Notes: generated by a model not told the origin, from the letters alone. Shown: positions 17,227-29,601, counted from the stretch's first letter. The stretch: DNA of 64,000 bases from Citrobacter amalonaticus (GCF_018252635.1 NZ_JAGTXM010000002.1:1-64000); one strand, 5' to 3'. A program made the numbers and translations.

Positions 17227-17232
17227 GAAGCA

Positions 17233-17562
17233 TCAGGCCAGCTTAATCATCACCATGCCGGCCAGCAGCAGCGCAACACCGATCCAGCCTTTATGATTCA
17301 GACGCTGACCGAACAGTATCCATCCGGCAGCCAGCGTCGCGGCGATACCAAACCCTCCCCACAGCGCGTAGGCAACGGACAGGTCAATGCCTTTTACCGC
17401 CTGAGAAAGTGCGCTGAACGCGGCGAGTACCGCGGCCAGAGAGAGAATGCCGTACACTTTCCGTCGAAAGCCATCAGAGAATTTTAAAAAGACGTTGGCG
17501 ATAATCTCCAGCACAATCGAAACGCTCAACCACGCCGCGTGAACCCACTCAAACTGTTGCAT
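17233..17562 (-). CDS. mdtI: MdtI, SMR spermidine exporter subunit
   Basis: A 109-residue small multidrug resistance protein with four helices; the membrane glutamate in VLEIIANVF is the proton and substrate site of the family. It pairs with MdtJ as a heterodimer that exports spermidine in E. coli. Its start lies inside mdtJ (14-base overlap), so the two are translated together. Length is identical to E. coli MdtI. Confidence 0.93.
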   Translation of the reverse strand: MQQFEWVHAAWLSVSIVLEIIANVFLKFSDGFRRKVYGILSLAAVLAAFSALSQAVKGIDLSVAYALWGGFGIAATLAAGWILFGQRLNHKGWIGVALLLAGMVMIKLA

Positions 17563-17911
17563 GCGTCACCTCTTTCTCGCTCTGACGCGGCTTGCGGGTA
17601 CCGGATTTAATCAACACAATTCCCAATACCAGCGTTGTCAGTCCGGCAATTTTCATGGTCGACAGCGATTCATCAAATAACAGCACGCTAAACAGTGTAA
17701 TAAATAAAATACCGATCCCTTCCCACAGCGCGTAAGCCACGCCGAGGGCGATTTTTTTAACGGCAAAAGAGAGGAAAATATACGAGGCTGCGATCATCAC
17801 CAGCATTAAAATAAACCCGCTGTTGCCATCGCTCACGCTTGCCCATTTCATCGACAATGTGCCGGTAATTTCAGCGGCAATCGCCAGACCTAATAAAATC
17901 CAGTAAAACAT
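17549..17911 (-). CDS. mdtJ: MdtJ, SMR spermidine exporter subunit
   Basis: A 120-residue four-helix SMR protein with the conserved glutamate in [17 protein letters not shown]. The start MFYWILLGL at 17911 has GGAG 8 bases upstream on the reverse strand and matches E. coli MdtJ (MYWILLGL); a longer frame adds 14 residues without a site. It is the first gene of the mdtJI pair. Confidence 0.92.
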   Translation of the reverse strand: MFYWILLGLAIAAEITGTLSMKWASVSDGNSGFILMLVMIAASYIFLSFAVKKIALGVAYALWEGIGILFITLFSVLLFDESLSTMKIAGLTTLVLGIVLIKSGTRKPRQSEKEVTHATV

Positions 17912-18328
17912 GGTGCTTCTCCTGCTTGAGAATATAATCCTTTGGGCTTGCACAACGCTGCAAACCAGAAAATAAAATCAGTTAGCCAGACGCGTAGCGT
18001 CAGCTCAAACAGAAGAAGGGACTAAAGCGCGTTGCGCCAGTGCTGCTCACCTGCAAGCAGGAAAGAGGAGGAAGTGCGAAGAAGAATCTGTGTAGAAAAA
18101 AACGTCCTGAACATATTGTCCATAATATTACAATTATCCGCAGTGTTGCTTCTCGTCATCGCGGATGATAATTGTCCTCGGTAGTTGAACACGCCTGATT
18201 TGTATCATAGGCCAGGAATTAACTCAAAACCTTTTCACTTCTTTACCCGAATCGGGTGATTTTTCTCGGGACGCTTCGACCACAATCACATTATTATACG
18301 CGGCATGCAAAAAAATACAGGACGCTCC
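17912..18328. promoter_or_regulatory. Divergent intergenic region mdtJ / tqsA
   Basis: About 415 bases with no convincing gene. It must hold the mdtJI promoter (reverse) and the tqsA promoter (forward). The one clear structure is an inverted repeat described separately (18130-18175). Confidence 0.5.
18130..18175. repeat. Inverted repeat in the mdtJ-tqsA intergenic region
   Basis: ACAATTATC (18130-18138) is repeated as its exact inverse GATAATTGT (18167-18175), with a 28-base spacer that itself has weak pairing (CCGC with GCGG). The A/T-rich arms suggest an operator pair rather than a terminator. The factor is unknown. Confidence 0.4.
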
Positions 18329-19363
18329 ATGGCAAAACCAATCATCACGCTGAACGGTCTTAAGATCGTCATTATGCTGGGAATGCTGGTGATCATTCTT
18401 ACCGGTATCCGCTTTGCGGCGGATATTATTGTGCCCTTTATTCTGGCATTATTTATTGCCGTCGTCCTCAGCCCGCTGGTACAGCGGATGGTGAAACTGC
18501 GCGTTCCGCGCGTGCTGGCGATCTCCCTGCTGGTGATCATCATCGTTATGGCGATGGTGTTACTGTTGGCCTATCTGGGAACGTCCCTCAACGAACTGGC
18601 GCGCACCCTGCCCCAATATCGCTCTTCACTGGTCATTCCGCTGAAAAACCTCGAGCCCTGGCTGGTTCGCTTAGGGATCGGCGTCTCGGTGGATGAGATG
18701 GTGAAGTATATCGACCCCAACGCGGCAATGACGCTAATCACTAATTTATTGACGCAGCTAACCAATGCCATGTCGTCGATATTTTTACTGTTACTCACCG
18801 TGGTCTTTATGCTGTTGGAAGTGCCGCAGCTCCCCACCAAACTCCAACAGATCATGGTTCGTCCGGTCGAGGGAATGGCCGCTATTCAGCGTGCTATCGA
18901 TAGCGTGTCGCACTATCTGGTGCTGAAAACAGCAATCAGTCTGGTCACGGGACTGGTGGTCTGGGGCATGCTGGCAGCGCTGGATGTCCGTTTTGCCTTT
19001 ATCTGGGGGCTGTTGGCCTTTGCACTCAACTATATCCCAAACATTGGTTCAGTGCTGGCGGCGATCCCGCCTATCATTCAGGTGTTAGCGTTTGGCGGCC
19101 TGTACGATGCGCTGGTGGTACTGGCGGGCTATCTGATCATTAACCTGGTGTTCGGCAATATCCTTGAGCCACGCATTATGGGGCGCGGTCTGGGGCTTTC
19201 TACGCTGGTGGTATTTCTGTCATTGATCTTCTGGGGGTGGCTGCTGGGGCCGGTGGGAATGCTGCTGTCGGTACCGCTGACTATTATCGTCAAGATTGCG
19301 CTGGAACAGTCCGTTGGCGGGCAAAGTATTGCCATTCTGTTAGGCGACGCCAACAAAGAGTGA
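18329..19363 (+). CDS. tqsA: TqsA, AI-2E/PerM-family exporter of autoinducer-2
   Basis: A 344-residue membrane protein of the AI-2 exporter (PerM) family with about eight helices and a central soluble segment. The start [17 protein letters not shown] matches E. coli TqsA, with AGGA 5-8 bases before it; an upstream ATG at 18305 has no site. The family hallmark [16 protein letters not shown] and the C-terminal [20 protein letters not shown] are present. In E. coli it affects AI-2 export and biofilm formation. Confidence 0.9.
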   Translation: MAKPIITLNGLKIVIMLGMLVIILTGIRFAADIIVPFILALFIAVVLSPLVQRMVKLRVPRVLAISLLVIIIVMAMVLLLAYLGTSLNELARTLPQYRSSLVIPLKNLEPWLVRLGIGVSVDEMVKYIDPNAAMTLITNLLTQLTNAMSSIFLLLLTVVFMLLEVPQLPTKLQQIMVRPVEGMAAIQRAIDSVSHYLVLKTAISLVTGLVVWGMLAALDVRFAFIWGLLAFALNYIPNIGSVLAAIPPIIQVLAFGGLYDALVVLAGYLIINLVFGNILEPRIMGRGLGLSTLVVFLSLIFWGWLLGPVGMLLSVPLTIIVKIALEQSVGGQSIAILLGDANKE

Positions 19364-19372
19364 CCGACGTAA

Positions 19373-19396
19373 AAACGGCCTCCGCAGAGGCCGTTT
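19373..19396. terminator. Bidirectional terminator between tqsA and pntB
   Basis: A ten-bp perfect stem, AAACGGCCTC (19373-19382) with GAGGCCGTTT (19387-19396), and a four-base loop. A residues before and T residues within the stem let it act in both directions. Confidence 0.75.
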
Positions 19397-19411
19397 CACC
19401 AGAACAACGGA

Positions 19412-20803
<1,392 letters not shown>

Positions 20804-20810
20804 TTACCCC

Positions 20811-22865
<2,055 letters not shown>

Positions 22866-23810
22866 ATGAAGCTTAAGAACACTCTCCTGGCGTCCGCACT
22901 TCTTTCTGCGACGGCTTTTTCTGTAAACGCCGCAACAGAATTGACGCCGGAGCAAGCGGCAGCACTGAAACCTTACGACCGTGTCACGGTCACAGGCCGT
23001 TTTAATGCGATTGGCGACGCGGTGAAGGCCGTTAACCGCCGCGCCGATAAAGAAGGCGCCGCCTCATTTTATGTTGTCGATACATCCGATTTTGGTAACA
23101 GCGGTAACTGGCGTGTTGTTGCAGACTTCTACAAAGCCGACGCCGAGAAAGCGGAAACCAGCAAAAATCGCGTAATCAATGGCGTGGTTGAATTGCCAAA
23201 GTCAGAAGCCGTCATGCTGGAACCGTTTGATACCGTCACCGTACAGGGTTTCTACCGCAGCCAGCCGGAAGTAAATGACGCTATCACGAAAGCCGCGCGT
23301 GAAAAAGGAGCCTACTCCTTCTATATCGTGCGTCAGATTGATGCGAACCAGGGTGGCAACCAGCGTATTACCGCCTTTATCTATAAAGAAGATGCGAAGA
23401 AACGCGTGGTACAGAGCCCTGACGCGATCCCGGCGGATTCTGATGCGGGTCGCGCAGCGTTAGCTGCCGGCGGCGAAGCGGCGAAGAATGTCGAAATTCC
23501 GGGCGTGGCGACTACGGCATCCCCGAGTTCTGAAGTTGGTCGCTTCTTCGAAACGCAATCCACAAAAGGTGGGCGTTACACTGTCACCCTGCCGGATGGC
23601 ACTAAAGTCGAAGAACTGAACAAAGCCACAGCGGCCATGATGGTGCCGTTCGACAGCATCAAGTTCACCGGCAACTACAGCAGCATGACAGAAGTCTCTT
23701 ATCAGGTTGCCAAGCGTGCGGCGAAGCAAGGGGCGAAGTATTACCACATTACCCGTCAGTGGCAGGAACGTGGTAATAACATGACCATCAGCGCCGATCT
23801 GTATAAATAA
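22866..23810 (+). CDS. ydgH: YdgH, periplasmic protein with three YdgH/BhsA/McbA domains
   Basis: A 314-residue exported protein: signal peptide MKLKNTLLASALLSATAFSVNA (about 22), then three DUF1471 domains at about 40-110, 120-190 and 240-314. Each has the pattern of a strand, a Lys/Arg-rich helix (AVNRRADKEGA, AITKAAREKGA, VAKRAAKQGA) and a YxIxR or YxVxD strand. BhsA/McbA-type proteins usually have one domain; three in a chain is typical of YdgH. It is linked to envelope stress in relatives. Start chosen by AAGGA 7-8 bases upstream and by E. coli length. Confidence 0.92.
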   Translation: MKLKNTLLASALLSATAFSVNAATELTPEQAAALKPYDRVTVTGRFNAIGDAVKAVNRRADKEGAASFYVVDTSDFGNSGNWRVVADFYKADAEKAETSKNRVINGVVELPKSEAVMLEPFDTVTVQGFYRSQPEVNDAITKAAREKGAYSFYIVRQIDANQGGNQRITAFIYKEDAKKRVVQSPDAIPADSDAGRAALAAGGEAAKNVEIPGVATTASPSSEVGRFFETQSTKGGRYTVTLPDGTKVEELNKATAAMMVPFDSIKFTGNYSSMTEVSYQVAKRAAKQGAKYYHITRQWQERGNNMTISADLYK

Positions 23811-23829
23811 GGCTCTCCGGTCATAAAAT

Positions 23830-23858
23830 AAGGCGGCTTTATGCCGCCTTTCGCTTTA
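23830..23858 (+). terminator. ydgH terminator
   Basis: AAGGCGGC (23830-23837), a five-base loop, GCCGCCTT (23843-23850), then a T-rich tail. Confidence 0.75.
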
Positions 23859-23996
23859 TTAGTCACAAATTTTCCTCTGATCATTGCATGCAGTCTCTTC
23901 TCTCCGTAAAATCCCGCGCCTTAGTGGCTTTCACCATTTTTATGCGCTTTGCCACAATAATTATTCTCCATCGATCGTTTGTACCACGGGATAACC

Positions 23997-25379
23997 ATGG
24001 AAAAAAAACTGGGACTGAGCGCTCTCACCGCGCTGGTTTTAAGCTCAATGCTTGGCGCAGGTGTGTTCAGTCTGCCGCAGAATATGGCCGCTGTCGCCAG
24101 CCCGTCGGCATTACTTATCGGCTGGGCGATTACCGGGGCCGGGATATTGCTGCTGGCGTTTGCCATGTTAATCCTGACCCGTATCCGTCCCGAACTGGAT
24201 GGTGGCATCTTCACCTATGCCCGCGAAGGATTCGGTGAGTTAATTGGTTTCTGCTCAGCCTGGGGCTACTGGTTATGCGCGGTGATTGCCAACGTCTCCT
24301 ATCTGGTCATTGTCTTCTCTGCCCTCAGTTTCTTTACCGATACGCCGGAATGGCGTCTGTTTGGTGACGGAAATACCTGGCAGGCGATCGTGGGTGCGTC
24401 GGTGCTGCTGTGGGTAGTGCATTTTCTGGTGCTGCGCGGTGTGCAAACGGCAGCGAGCATCAACCTGGTGGCGACGCTGGCGAAGTTACTGCCGCTCGGT
24501 CTGTTTATCGTGCTGGCCTTTATGGCATTTAAACTGGAGATTTTCAGCCTTGACTTTACCGGCCTCGCGCTGGGAGTCCCGGTGTGGGAACAGGTTAAGA
24601 ACACGATGCTCATCACACTATGGGTATTCATCGGTGTGGAGGGTGCGGTCGTCGTCTCAGCCCGGGCACGCCATAAGCACGATGTAGGCCGCGCTACGTT
24701 GCTGGCGGTACTCTCCGCGCTTGCTGTTTATCTGCTGGTTACCCTGCTCTCGCTTGGCGTGGTTGCCCGCCCGGATCTGGCGGAGATCCGTAACCCGTCC
24801 ATGGCCGGTCTGATGGTCAAAATGATGGGACCGTGGGGTGAGATTATCATTGCGGCGGGTCTGATTGTCTCCGTTTGCGGAGCCTATCTGAGCTGGACGA
24901 TTATGGCGGCGGAAGTCCCGTTCCTCGCCTCAACGCATAAAGCCTTTCCGCGGATTTTCGCCCGTCAGAATGCGCAAGGCGCACCATCAGCCTCACTATG
25001 GCTCACCAACCTCTGCGTCCAGATCTGTCTGGTGCTGATCTGGCTGACCGGTTCGGATTACAACACGCTGCTGACCATCGCGTCAGAGATGATTCTGGTC
25101 CCCTATTTCCTCGTCGGTGCCTTCCTGCTGAAAATCGCCACCCGTCCGCTTCATCAGGCGGTAGGTGTCGGGGCGTGCATTTATGGCTTATGGTTATTGT
25201 ATGCTTCCGGGCCGATGCACCTGCTGCTGTCGGTGGTGCTTTATGCGCCGGGTCTGCTGGTATTCCTGTATGCACGTAAGACGCATACGCATGATAACGT
25301 GCTGAATCGTCAGGAGATGGTTCTGATTGGTCTGTTGCTGGTTGCCGCTGTGCCGGCGACCTGGTTACTGGTGGGGTAA
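23997..25379 (+). CDS. ydgI: YdgI, APC-superfamily amino acid antiporter
   Basis: A 460-residue, twelve-helix transporter resembling the arginine:ornithine antiporter ArcD. The first helix carries SSMLGAGVFSLPQNMA, the unwound substrate-binding motif of the APC fold. WVFIGVEGAVVVSARAR marks helix 6. The start MEKKLGLSAL matches E. coli YdgI and gives the same length. The substrate here is inferred from family only. Confidence 0.88.
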   Translation: MEKKLGLSALTALVLSSMLGAGVFSLPQNMAAVASPSALLIGWAITGAGILLLAFAMLILTRIRPELDGGIFTYAREGFGELIGFCSAWGYWLCAVIANVSYLVIVFSALSFFTDTPEWRLFGDGNTWQAIVGASVLLWVVHFLVLRGVQTAASINLVATLAKLLPLGLFIVLAFMAFKLEIFSLDFTGLALGVPVWEQVKNTMLITLWVFIGVEGAVVVSARARHKHDVGRATLLAVLSALAVYLLVTLLSLGVVARPDLAEIRNPSMAGLMVKMMGPWGEIIIAAGLIVSVCGAYLSWTIMAAEVPFLASTHKAFPRIFARQNAQGAPSASLWLTNLCVQICLVLIWLTGSDYNTLLTIASEMILVPYFLVGAFLLKIATRPLHQAVGVGACIYGLWLLYASGPMHLLLSVVLYAPGLLVFLYARKTHTHDNVLNRQEMVLIGLLLVAAVPATWLLVG

Positions 25380-25437
25380 GCGCATCCCATCGTTTGACGC
25401 TAATAGCCTGATTCACAGGCGCATAAGGAGTTTTTCG

Positions 25438-26160
25438 ATGGGAACTCAATATCCTCTGCCCATTCTCGTGACCGGTGGCGGCCGCCGCATAGGACTCGCG
25501 ATTGCCTGGCATTTTATCAACCAGAAACAGCCGGTGATCGTTAGCTACCGTACGCATTACCCGGCAATCGACGGGTTGAGCCAGGCGGGCGCGCTATGCA
25601 TTCAGGCTGATTTCTCCACCGATGAAGGCATTCTGGCCTTTGCCGATAGAGTGAAAGAGCAAGCCCGCGGTCTGCGCGCTATCGTGCACAATGCCAGCGC
25701 ATGGATGGCAGAGAAGCCCGGAACACCACTTTCTGACGTGCTGGCCTGCATGATGCAAATCCACGTCAATGCCCCCTATCTGCTCAACCATGCGCTCGAA
25801 GGCATGCTGCGCGGACACGGGCACGCCGCCGCAGATATCATTCACTTTACCGACTACGTTGTGGAGAAAGGCAGCGACAAGCATATCGCGTATGCCGCCA
25901 GTAAAGCGGCGCTGGATAATATGACCCGCTCATTTGCCCGCAAGCTCGCGCCAGAGGTGAAAGTCAACGCCATTGCCCCTTCGCTGATCCTGTTTAACGA
26001 AGGCGATGACGCCGAATATCGCCAGCAGGCGCTGAACAAATCGCTGATGAAAACGGCTCCGGGCGAAAAAGAGGTGATCGATTTAATCGATTATCTGCTG
26101 ACCAGCTGCTTTGTGACCGGGCGTAGCTTCGCCGTGGACGGCGGTCGTCATTTGCGTTAG
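25438..26160 (+). CDS. folM: FolM, dihydromonapterin reductase
   Basis: A 240-residue short-chain dehydrogenase that makes tetrahydromonapterin and has weak dihydrofolate reductase activity. The nucleotide motif is TGGGRRIGLAIAWH (about 14-25), with the active-site pair in AYAASKAAL (Tyr, Lys). GRRIG and SYRT fit the NADPH-using pteridine reductase type. AAGGAG lies 7 bases before the ATG at 25438; the open frame upstream runs into ydgI. The stop overlaps the convergent ydgC stop by three bases. Confidence 0.93.
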   Translation: MGTQYPLPILVTGGGRRIGLAIAWHFINQKQPVIVSYRTHYPAIDGLSQAGALCIQADFSTDEGILAFADRVKEQARGLRAIVHNASAWMAEKPGTPLSDVLACMMQIHVNAPYLLNHALEGMLRGHGHAAADIIHFTDYVVEKGSDKHIAYAASKAALDNMTRSFARKLAPEVKVNAIAPSLILFNEGDDAEYRQQALNKSLMKTAPGEKEVIDLIDYLLTSCFVTGRSFAVDGGRHLR

Positions 26161-26492
26161 TGCAGTTTGACCCAGCAAAAGATCAGCAGCCAGGCGCTCA
26201 GGCACCAGCAGATCACCGCCCCGCCCAGCGCCACCGGCAGCTTCAGAAAACCGGTGAAATACCACAGCGAAACAAGATAGACAAAATAAGGAATAATCGA
26301 CCACATGCTGAATACGATGGTCGTTCTTAACGCGTCAATTCCCCGCTCGCTGGCCACGATGTAATGGGCAATCAGTGCGAAAGTCGGGAACAGAGGGATT
26401 AATCCTGCGATGTAGTAATTCTTTGTTTTTGCCAGCAACCCAATCAGCACCACCACCAGCGCACCCAGCGCGGCTTTAATCACGAGTCCCAT
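26157..26492 (-). CDS. ydgC: YdgC, GlpM-family inner-membrane protein
   Basis: A 111-residue protein with four hydrophobic helices, matching E. coli YdgC from MGLVIKAALGAL on. The family is named after Pseudomonas GlpM, linked to alginate production; the role in enterobacteria is unknown. An 18-residue longer frame exists but lacks family support. It is divergent from rstA. Confidence 0.88.
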   Translation of the reverse strand: MGLVIKAALGALVVVLIGLLAKTKNYYIAGLIPLFPTFALIAHYIVASERGIDALRTTIVFSMWSIIPYFVYLVSLWYFTGFLKLPVALGGAVICWCLSAWLLIFCWVKLH

Positions 26493-26619
26493 TACCTTGC
26501 CTTTACACATCAATAACATCGACAACCAGCATAACGGAAGCGTCACCGTTTAGGAAAGATTAATGGAAGGCAACGCCACGGCGGTGTATGTTGACGTTTT
26601 CTGATCGGCAATCAAGACG

Positions 26620-27354
26620 ATGAACACGATTGTATTTGTTGAAGACGATCCTGAGGTCGGCGCGCTCATTGCGGCTTATCTGGCTAAGCACGATTTTGAC
26701 GTGGTCGTCGAACCGCGTGGCGATCTGGCTGAAGCGCGGATCCACCAGGTTCAGCCGGACCTGGTGTTACTGGATATCATGCTCCCTGGTAAAGACGGGA
26801 TGACCCTCTGTCGTGACCTGCAAAACCAATGGCAGGGGCCAATCGTTCTGCTCACTTCGCTTGACAGCGACATGAACCACATCCTGGCGCTGGAAATGGG
26901 GGCCTGCGATTACATTCTGAAAACCACGCCGCCAGCGGTACTGCTGGCCCGTCTGCGGCTGCATTTGCGTCAGAGCGATCAGTCTGGCCATAGCAAAGGG
27001 ATTCAGCCTGCCGCCGTCACGCCGCACAAGACGCTGCACTTTGGTTCCCTGACCATCGACCCCATCAACCGTGTCGTTTTGCTCAGTGGCGAACAGGTTA
27101 TACTTTCCACCGCCGATTTCGAGCTGCTGTGGGAACTCGCCACTCACGCCGGACAGATTATGGACCGCGATGCGCTACTAAAAAATCTGCGTGGCGTCAC
27201 CTACGACGGCATGGATCGCAGTGTCGATGTTGCCATTTCGCGTCTGCGCAAGAAACTGCTCGATAATGCGGCTGAGCCCTATCGTATTAAAACGGTACGC
27301 AATAAAGGCTATCTGTTTGCCCCGCACGCCTGGGATGAGGTGCAAGGTCAGTAA
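26620..27354 (+). CDS. rstA: RstA, OmpR-family response regulator
   Basis: A 244-residue regulator. The receiver domain (1-120) has the acidic pair ED at 8-9, the phosphoacceptor Asp52 in LVLLDIMLPG, and the Thr and Lys of LLTSLD and YILKTTPP. The C-terminal winged helix (about 145-238) contains RSVDVAISRLRKKLL. It controls asr, csgD and others in relatives; an RstA box lies at 15649 here. In E. coli rstB follows directly; here 872 bases with a reverse-strand gene intervene. Confidence 0.95.
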   Translation: MNTIVFVEDDPEVGALIAAYLAKHDFDVVVEPRGDLAEARIHQVQPDLVLLDIMLPGKDGMTLCRDLQNQWQGPIVLLTSLDSDMNHILALEMGACDYILKTTPPAVLLARLRLHLRQSDQSGHSKGIQPAAVTPHKTLHFGSLTIDPINRVVLLSGEQVILSTADFELLWELATHAGQIMDRDALLKNLRGVTYDGMDRSVDVAISRLRKKLLDNAAEPYRIKTVRNKGYLFAPHAWDEVQGQ

Positions 27355-27372
27355 GACGAGGCCTTTCGCCCG

Positions 27373-28002
27373 TTACGGCATGACGATATGGGGAGGCAGT
27401 CTCAGGATCCGGAGATTGCCATAATGAATATCCAGCCCGGGGACCGTTTGAAACGGATGCTCATAGTAAATCGTCCAGTGCATGCGCGCACGGTTTTCTG
27501 TTGTACAGAATCGACGTAATTTTTCGTGGCAGGACAGTGGATAATGAATGCGTCCCAGTTGACGTGCAGGACTGGGATCGCGATTGGTCACCTGACAGGG
27601 GCAATAGGTAAGAAAGACGTCGGCGCGCCGGGGAAGACGATGTCGATGGTTCGCGAAATCCCGCAATACTTCATCCCAGTGTTCAATCATTGCTTCTTCC
27701 GCATGTCGCCCCTCGGGGTCCATAGCGGTTCTCGCAGCCATATTCCTCGCGAAACTAATCAGCTCTCGGTAGCGCAGTTGACCTTGTGCGCTATCGTAAG
27801 GCGGAGGGTCTTCGTGTCCTCGGTGCAGCAAGTCATGATGCAGTTCCAGCCTCCTTTGCAGAACGGAGCTGGCAACCTGATCGCGGGTCTGGCGACTATG
27901 AAAAACATAATAACGCGCGCCTTCCAGACTCAACACCAGGCCTACTGCCCCTGCCCGCGTACGTAATGGTAAAGCTTCCGTCAGCGTATTACGCACCAGC
28001 AT
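27373..28002 (-). CDS. Unrecognised protein with zinc-deaminase-like motifs
   Basis: A 209-residue protein I cannot assign to a named gene. Residues 100-102 are HAE inside a helix-like stretch (GRHAEEAMIEHWDEVL). A predicted strand (ADVFLTY) leads to CPC at 134-136, and further cysteines lie at 158 (YPLSCHEKL) and 166. Order and spacing (HAE, about 30 residues, strand, Cys motif) resemble the nucleic-acid deaminase superfamily, where His and two Cys bind zinc and Glu is the proton shuttle. The last 40 residues, with HWTIYYEHPF and LRILRLPP, could be the closing strands. There is no signal peptide, secretion domain or adjacent immunity gene. The site AAGGGAG lies about 7 bases before the ATG. 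It opposes rstA and rstB. The deaminase assignment is inference. Confidence 0.75.
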   Translation of the reverse strand: MLVRNTLTEALPLRTRAGAVGLVLSLEGARYYVFHSRQTRDQVASSVLQRRLELHHDLLHRGHEDPPPYDSAQGQLRYRELISFARNMAARTAMDPEGRHAEEAMIEHWDEVLRDFANHRHRLPRRADVFLTYCPCQVTNRDPSPARQLGRIHYPLSCHEKLRRFCTTENRARMHWTIYYEHPFQTVPGLDIHYGNLRILRLPPHIVMP

Positions 28003-28089
28003 TTGTTCTCTCCCTTGAAAAGATCCATTCCTGTTTTTACGACACCATATACTTTAGCCAGGAAAGAGATTTCCCTCTCCATCACAAAA

Positions 28090-28118
28090 TTTTCACTCAG
28101 GACAGGACAGTGTACACT
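28090..28118 (+). promoter_or_regulatory. Candidate independent promoter for rstB
   Basis: TTTTCA (28090-28095) and TACACT (28113-28118) are separated by 17 bases. Because a reverse-strand gene separates rstB from rstA, rstB may need its own promoter. This is the best sigma-70-like pair I found in the 224-base gap. Confidence 0.35.
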
Positions 28119-28226
28119 GCCAGGCGGGATACGCATGATGGCGACCAGGACAACAGAGCAACGCGCCTGCAATGTGCCTGCAATCCGTTTGCATCAGACA
28201 CAACATTGAACATTCGGTGATTTTTA

Positions 28227-29528
28227 ATGAAGAAACTGTTCGTGCAGTTTTATCTCCTGCTGTTTGTCTGCTTTCTGGTGATGACCCTGCTGGTCGGACT
28301 GGTTTACAAATTCACCGCAGAACGAGCTGGCAGGCAGTCGCTCGATGATTTGATGAAAAGCTCGCTGTATCTCATGCGCAGCGAATTGCGCGAGATCCCC
28401 CCGCATGACTGGGGTAAAACGCTCAAAGAGATGGACCTTAATCTCTCTTTTGACCTGCGCGTTGAGCCACTGACAAAATTCAGACTGGATGACCAGAGCA
28501 TGCAGCGGCTGCGAGAAGGCGATATCATTGCGCTCGACGATCAATACACCTTCATTCAACGTATCCCGCGCAGTCATTACGTGCTGGCCGTTGGCCCCAT
28601 TCCCTATCTCTATTTTCTCCATCAGATGCGCCTGCTGGATATCGCGCTAATGGCGTTTATCGCCATTTCACTGGCTTTTCCGGTGTTTATCTGGATGCGT
28701 CCTCACTGGCAGGAAATGCTGCGTCTGGAGGCCGCCGCTCAGCGGTTCGGCAAAGGTCATCTCAGCGAACGGCTGCATTTTGACAGCGGCTCCAGCTTTG
28801 AACGTCTGGGCATTGCTTTTAATCAGATGGCAGACAACATCAATGCGCTGATCGCCAGCAAAAAACAGCTGATCGACGGGATTGCCCATGAACTGCGTAC
28901 CCCGCTGGTTCGCCTGCGCTACCGGCTGGAGATGAGTGAAAACCTTACTGAACAAGAATCTCTCGCGCTTAATCGCGATATCGGACAGCTCGAAGCCTTA
29001 ATTGAGGAACTGTTAACCTACGCCCGCCTCGACAGACCGCAGAATGAACTGCATCTTAGCGAACCGGACCTCCCGGCCTGGCTCACGGCGCATATTGATG
29101 ATGTGCAAAGTGTGAGTCCTGAGCGAACGCTGCAGGTGACGCGTCTCACCCACGGCGATTATGGCGCGCTGGATATGCGACTCATGGAACGGGTGCTGGA
29201 CAATCTGCTGAACAACGCGCTGCGCTACTGCCAGTCCACGGTGCAGATAAGCCTGCAGCTCAGCGATCGTTTCGCGACGCTGACCGTCGAAGATGACGGG
29301 CCGGGCATTGCCCCGGAAGCCAGGGAGACGGTCTTTGAGCCTTTCGTCCGCCTGGATCCGAGCCGTGACCGAGCCACCGGCGGGTGCGGTCTGGGTCTGG
29401 CTATCGTCTACTCCATCGCTCAGGCGATGGGTGGCACGGTCAGTTGTGGGGAAAGCGAACTGGGCGGTGCCCGCTTCAGCTTTTGTTGGCCGATCTGGCA
29501 CACACTTCCTGAATTAACCGCTGGCTGA
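28227..29528 (+). CDS. rstB: RstB, sensor histidine kinase
   Basis: A 433-residue kinase with helix 1 (about 3-27), a periplasmic sensor (about 28-135), helix 2 (about 136-155), a HAMP linker, the phosphoacceptor in GIAHELRTPLVRLRYRLE, and the ATP domain with NNALRYC (N-box), EDDGPGIAPEA (G1) and GGCGLGLAIVYSIAQ (G2). It phosphorylates RstA. Full length and no defects, so the pair should still work although the genes are separated. Confidence 0.95.
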   Translation: MKKLFVQFYLLLFVCFLVMTLLVGLVYKFTAERAGRQSLDDLMKSSLYLMRSELREIPPHDWGKTLKEMDLNLSFDLRVEPLTKFRLDDQSMQRLREGDIIALDDQYTFIQRIPRSHYVLAVGPIPYLYFLHQMRLLDIALMAFIAISLAFPVFIWMRPHWQEMLRLEAAAQRFGKGHLSERLHFDSGSSFERLGIAFNQMADNINALIASKKQLIDGIAHELRTPLVRLRYRLEMSENLTEQESLALNRDIGQLEALIEELLTYARLDRPQNELHLSEPDLPAWLTAHIDDVQSVSPERTLQVTRLTHGDYGALDMRLMERVLDNLLNNALRYCQSTVQISLQLSDRFATLTVEDDGPGIAPEARETVFEPFVRLDPSRDRATGGCGLGLAIVYSIAQAMGGTVSCGESELGGARFSFCWPIWHTLPELTAG

Positions 29529-29570
29529 CGCAATCTGCACGGTAGTCGCAGGCGGCATGACATGATATAT

Positions 29571-29593
29571 ATTTAGTATGTTGTAACTAACGG
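29571..29593 (+). other. Ter site at the tus start (TerB-like)
   Basis: The 15-base core GTATGTTGTAACTAA is identical to E. coli TerB, and 19 of 23 positions of the full site agree. It directly precedes and partly overlaps the tus ribosome-binding site (GGAG at 29592-29595). Tus binding here arrests forks from one side and represses tus. Confidence 0.85.
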
Positions 29594-29601
29594 AGTGCGC
29601 A

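Noticed and set aside
26547-26563. PhoP-box-like repeat CGTTTA-N5-GATTAA upstream of rstA
   Set aside because: The second half matches only 4 of 6 positions and no -10 element lies at the expected 12-base distance. rstA is a PhoP target in E. coli, but this sequence alone does not support the site.
27355-28226. Search for attachment sites, flanking direct repeats or an insertion sequence around the deaminase-like gene
   Set aside because: No tRNA, integrase, transposase, terminal inverted repeat or target duplication is visible, so a mobile-element origin is not supported by sequence here.
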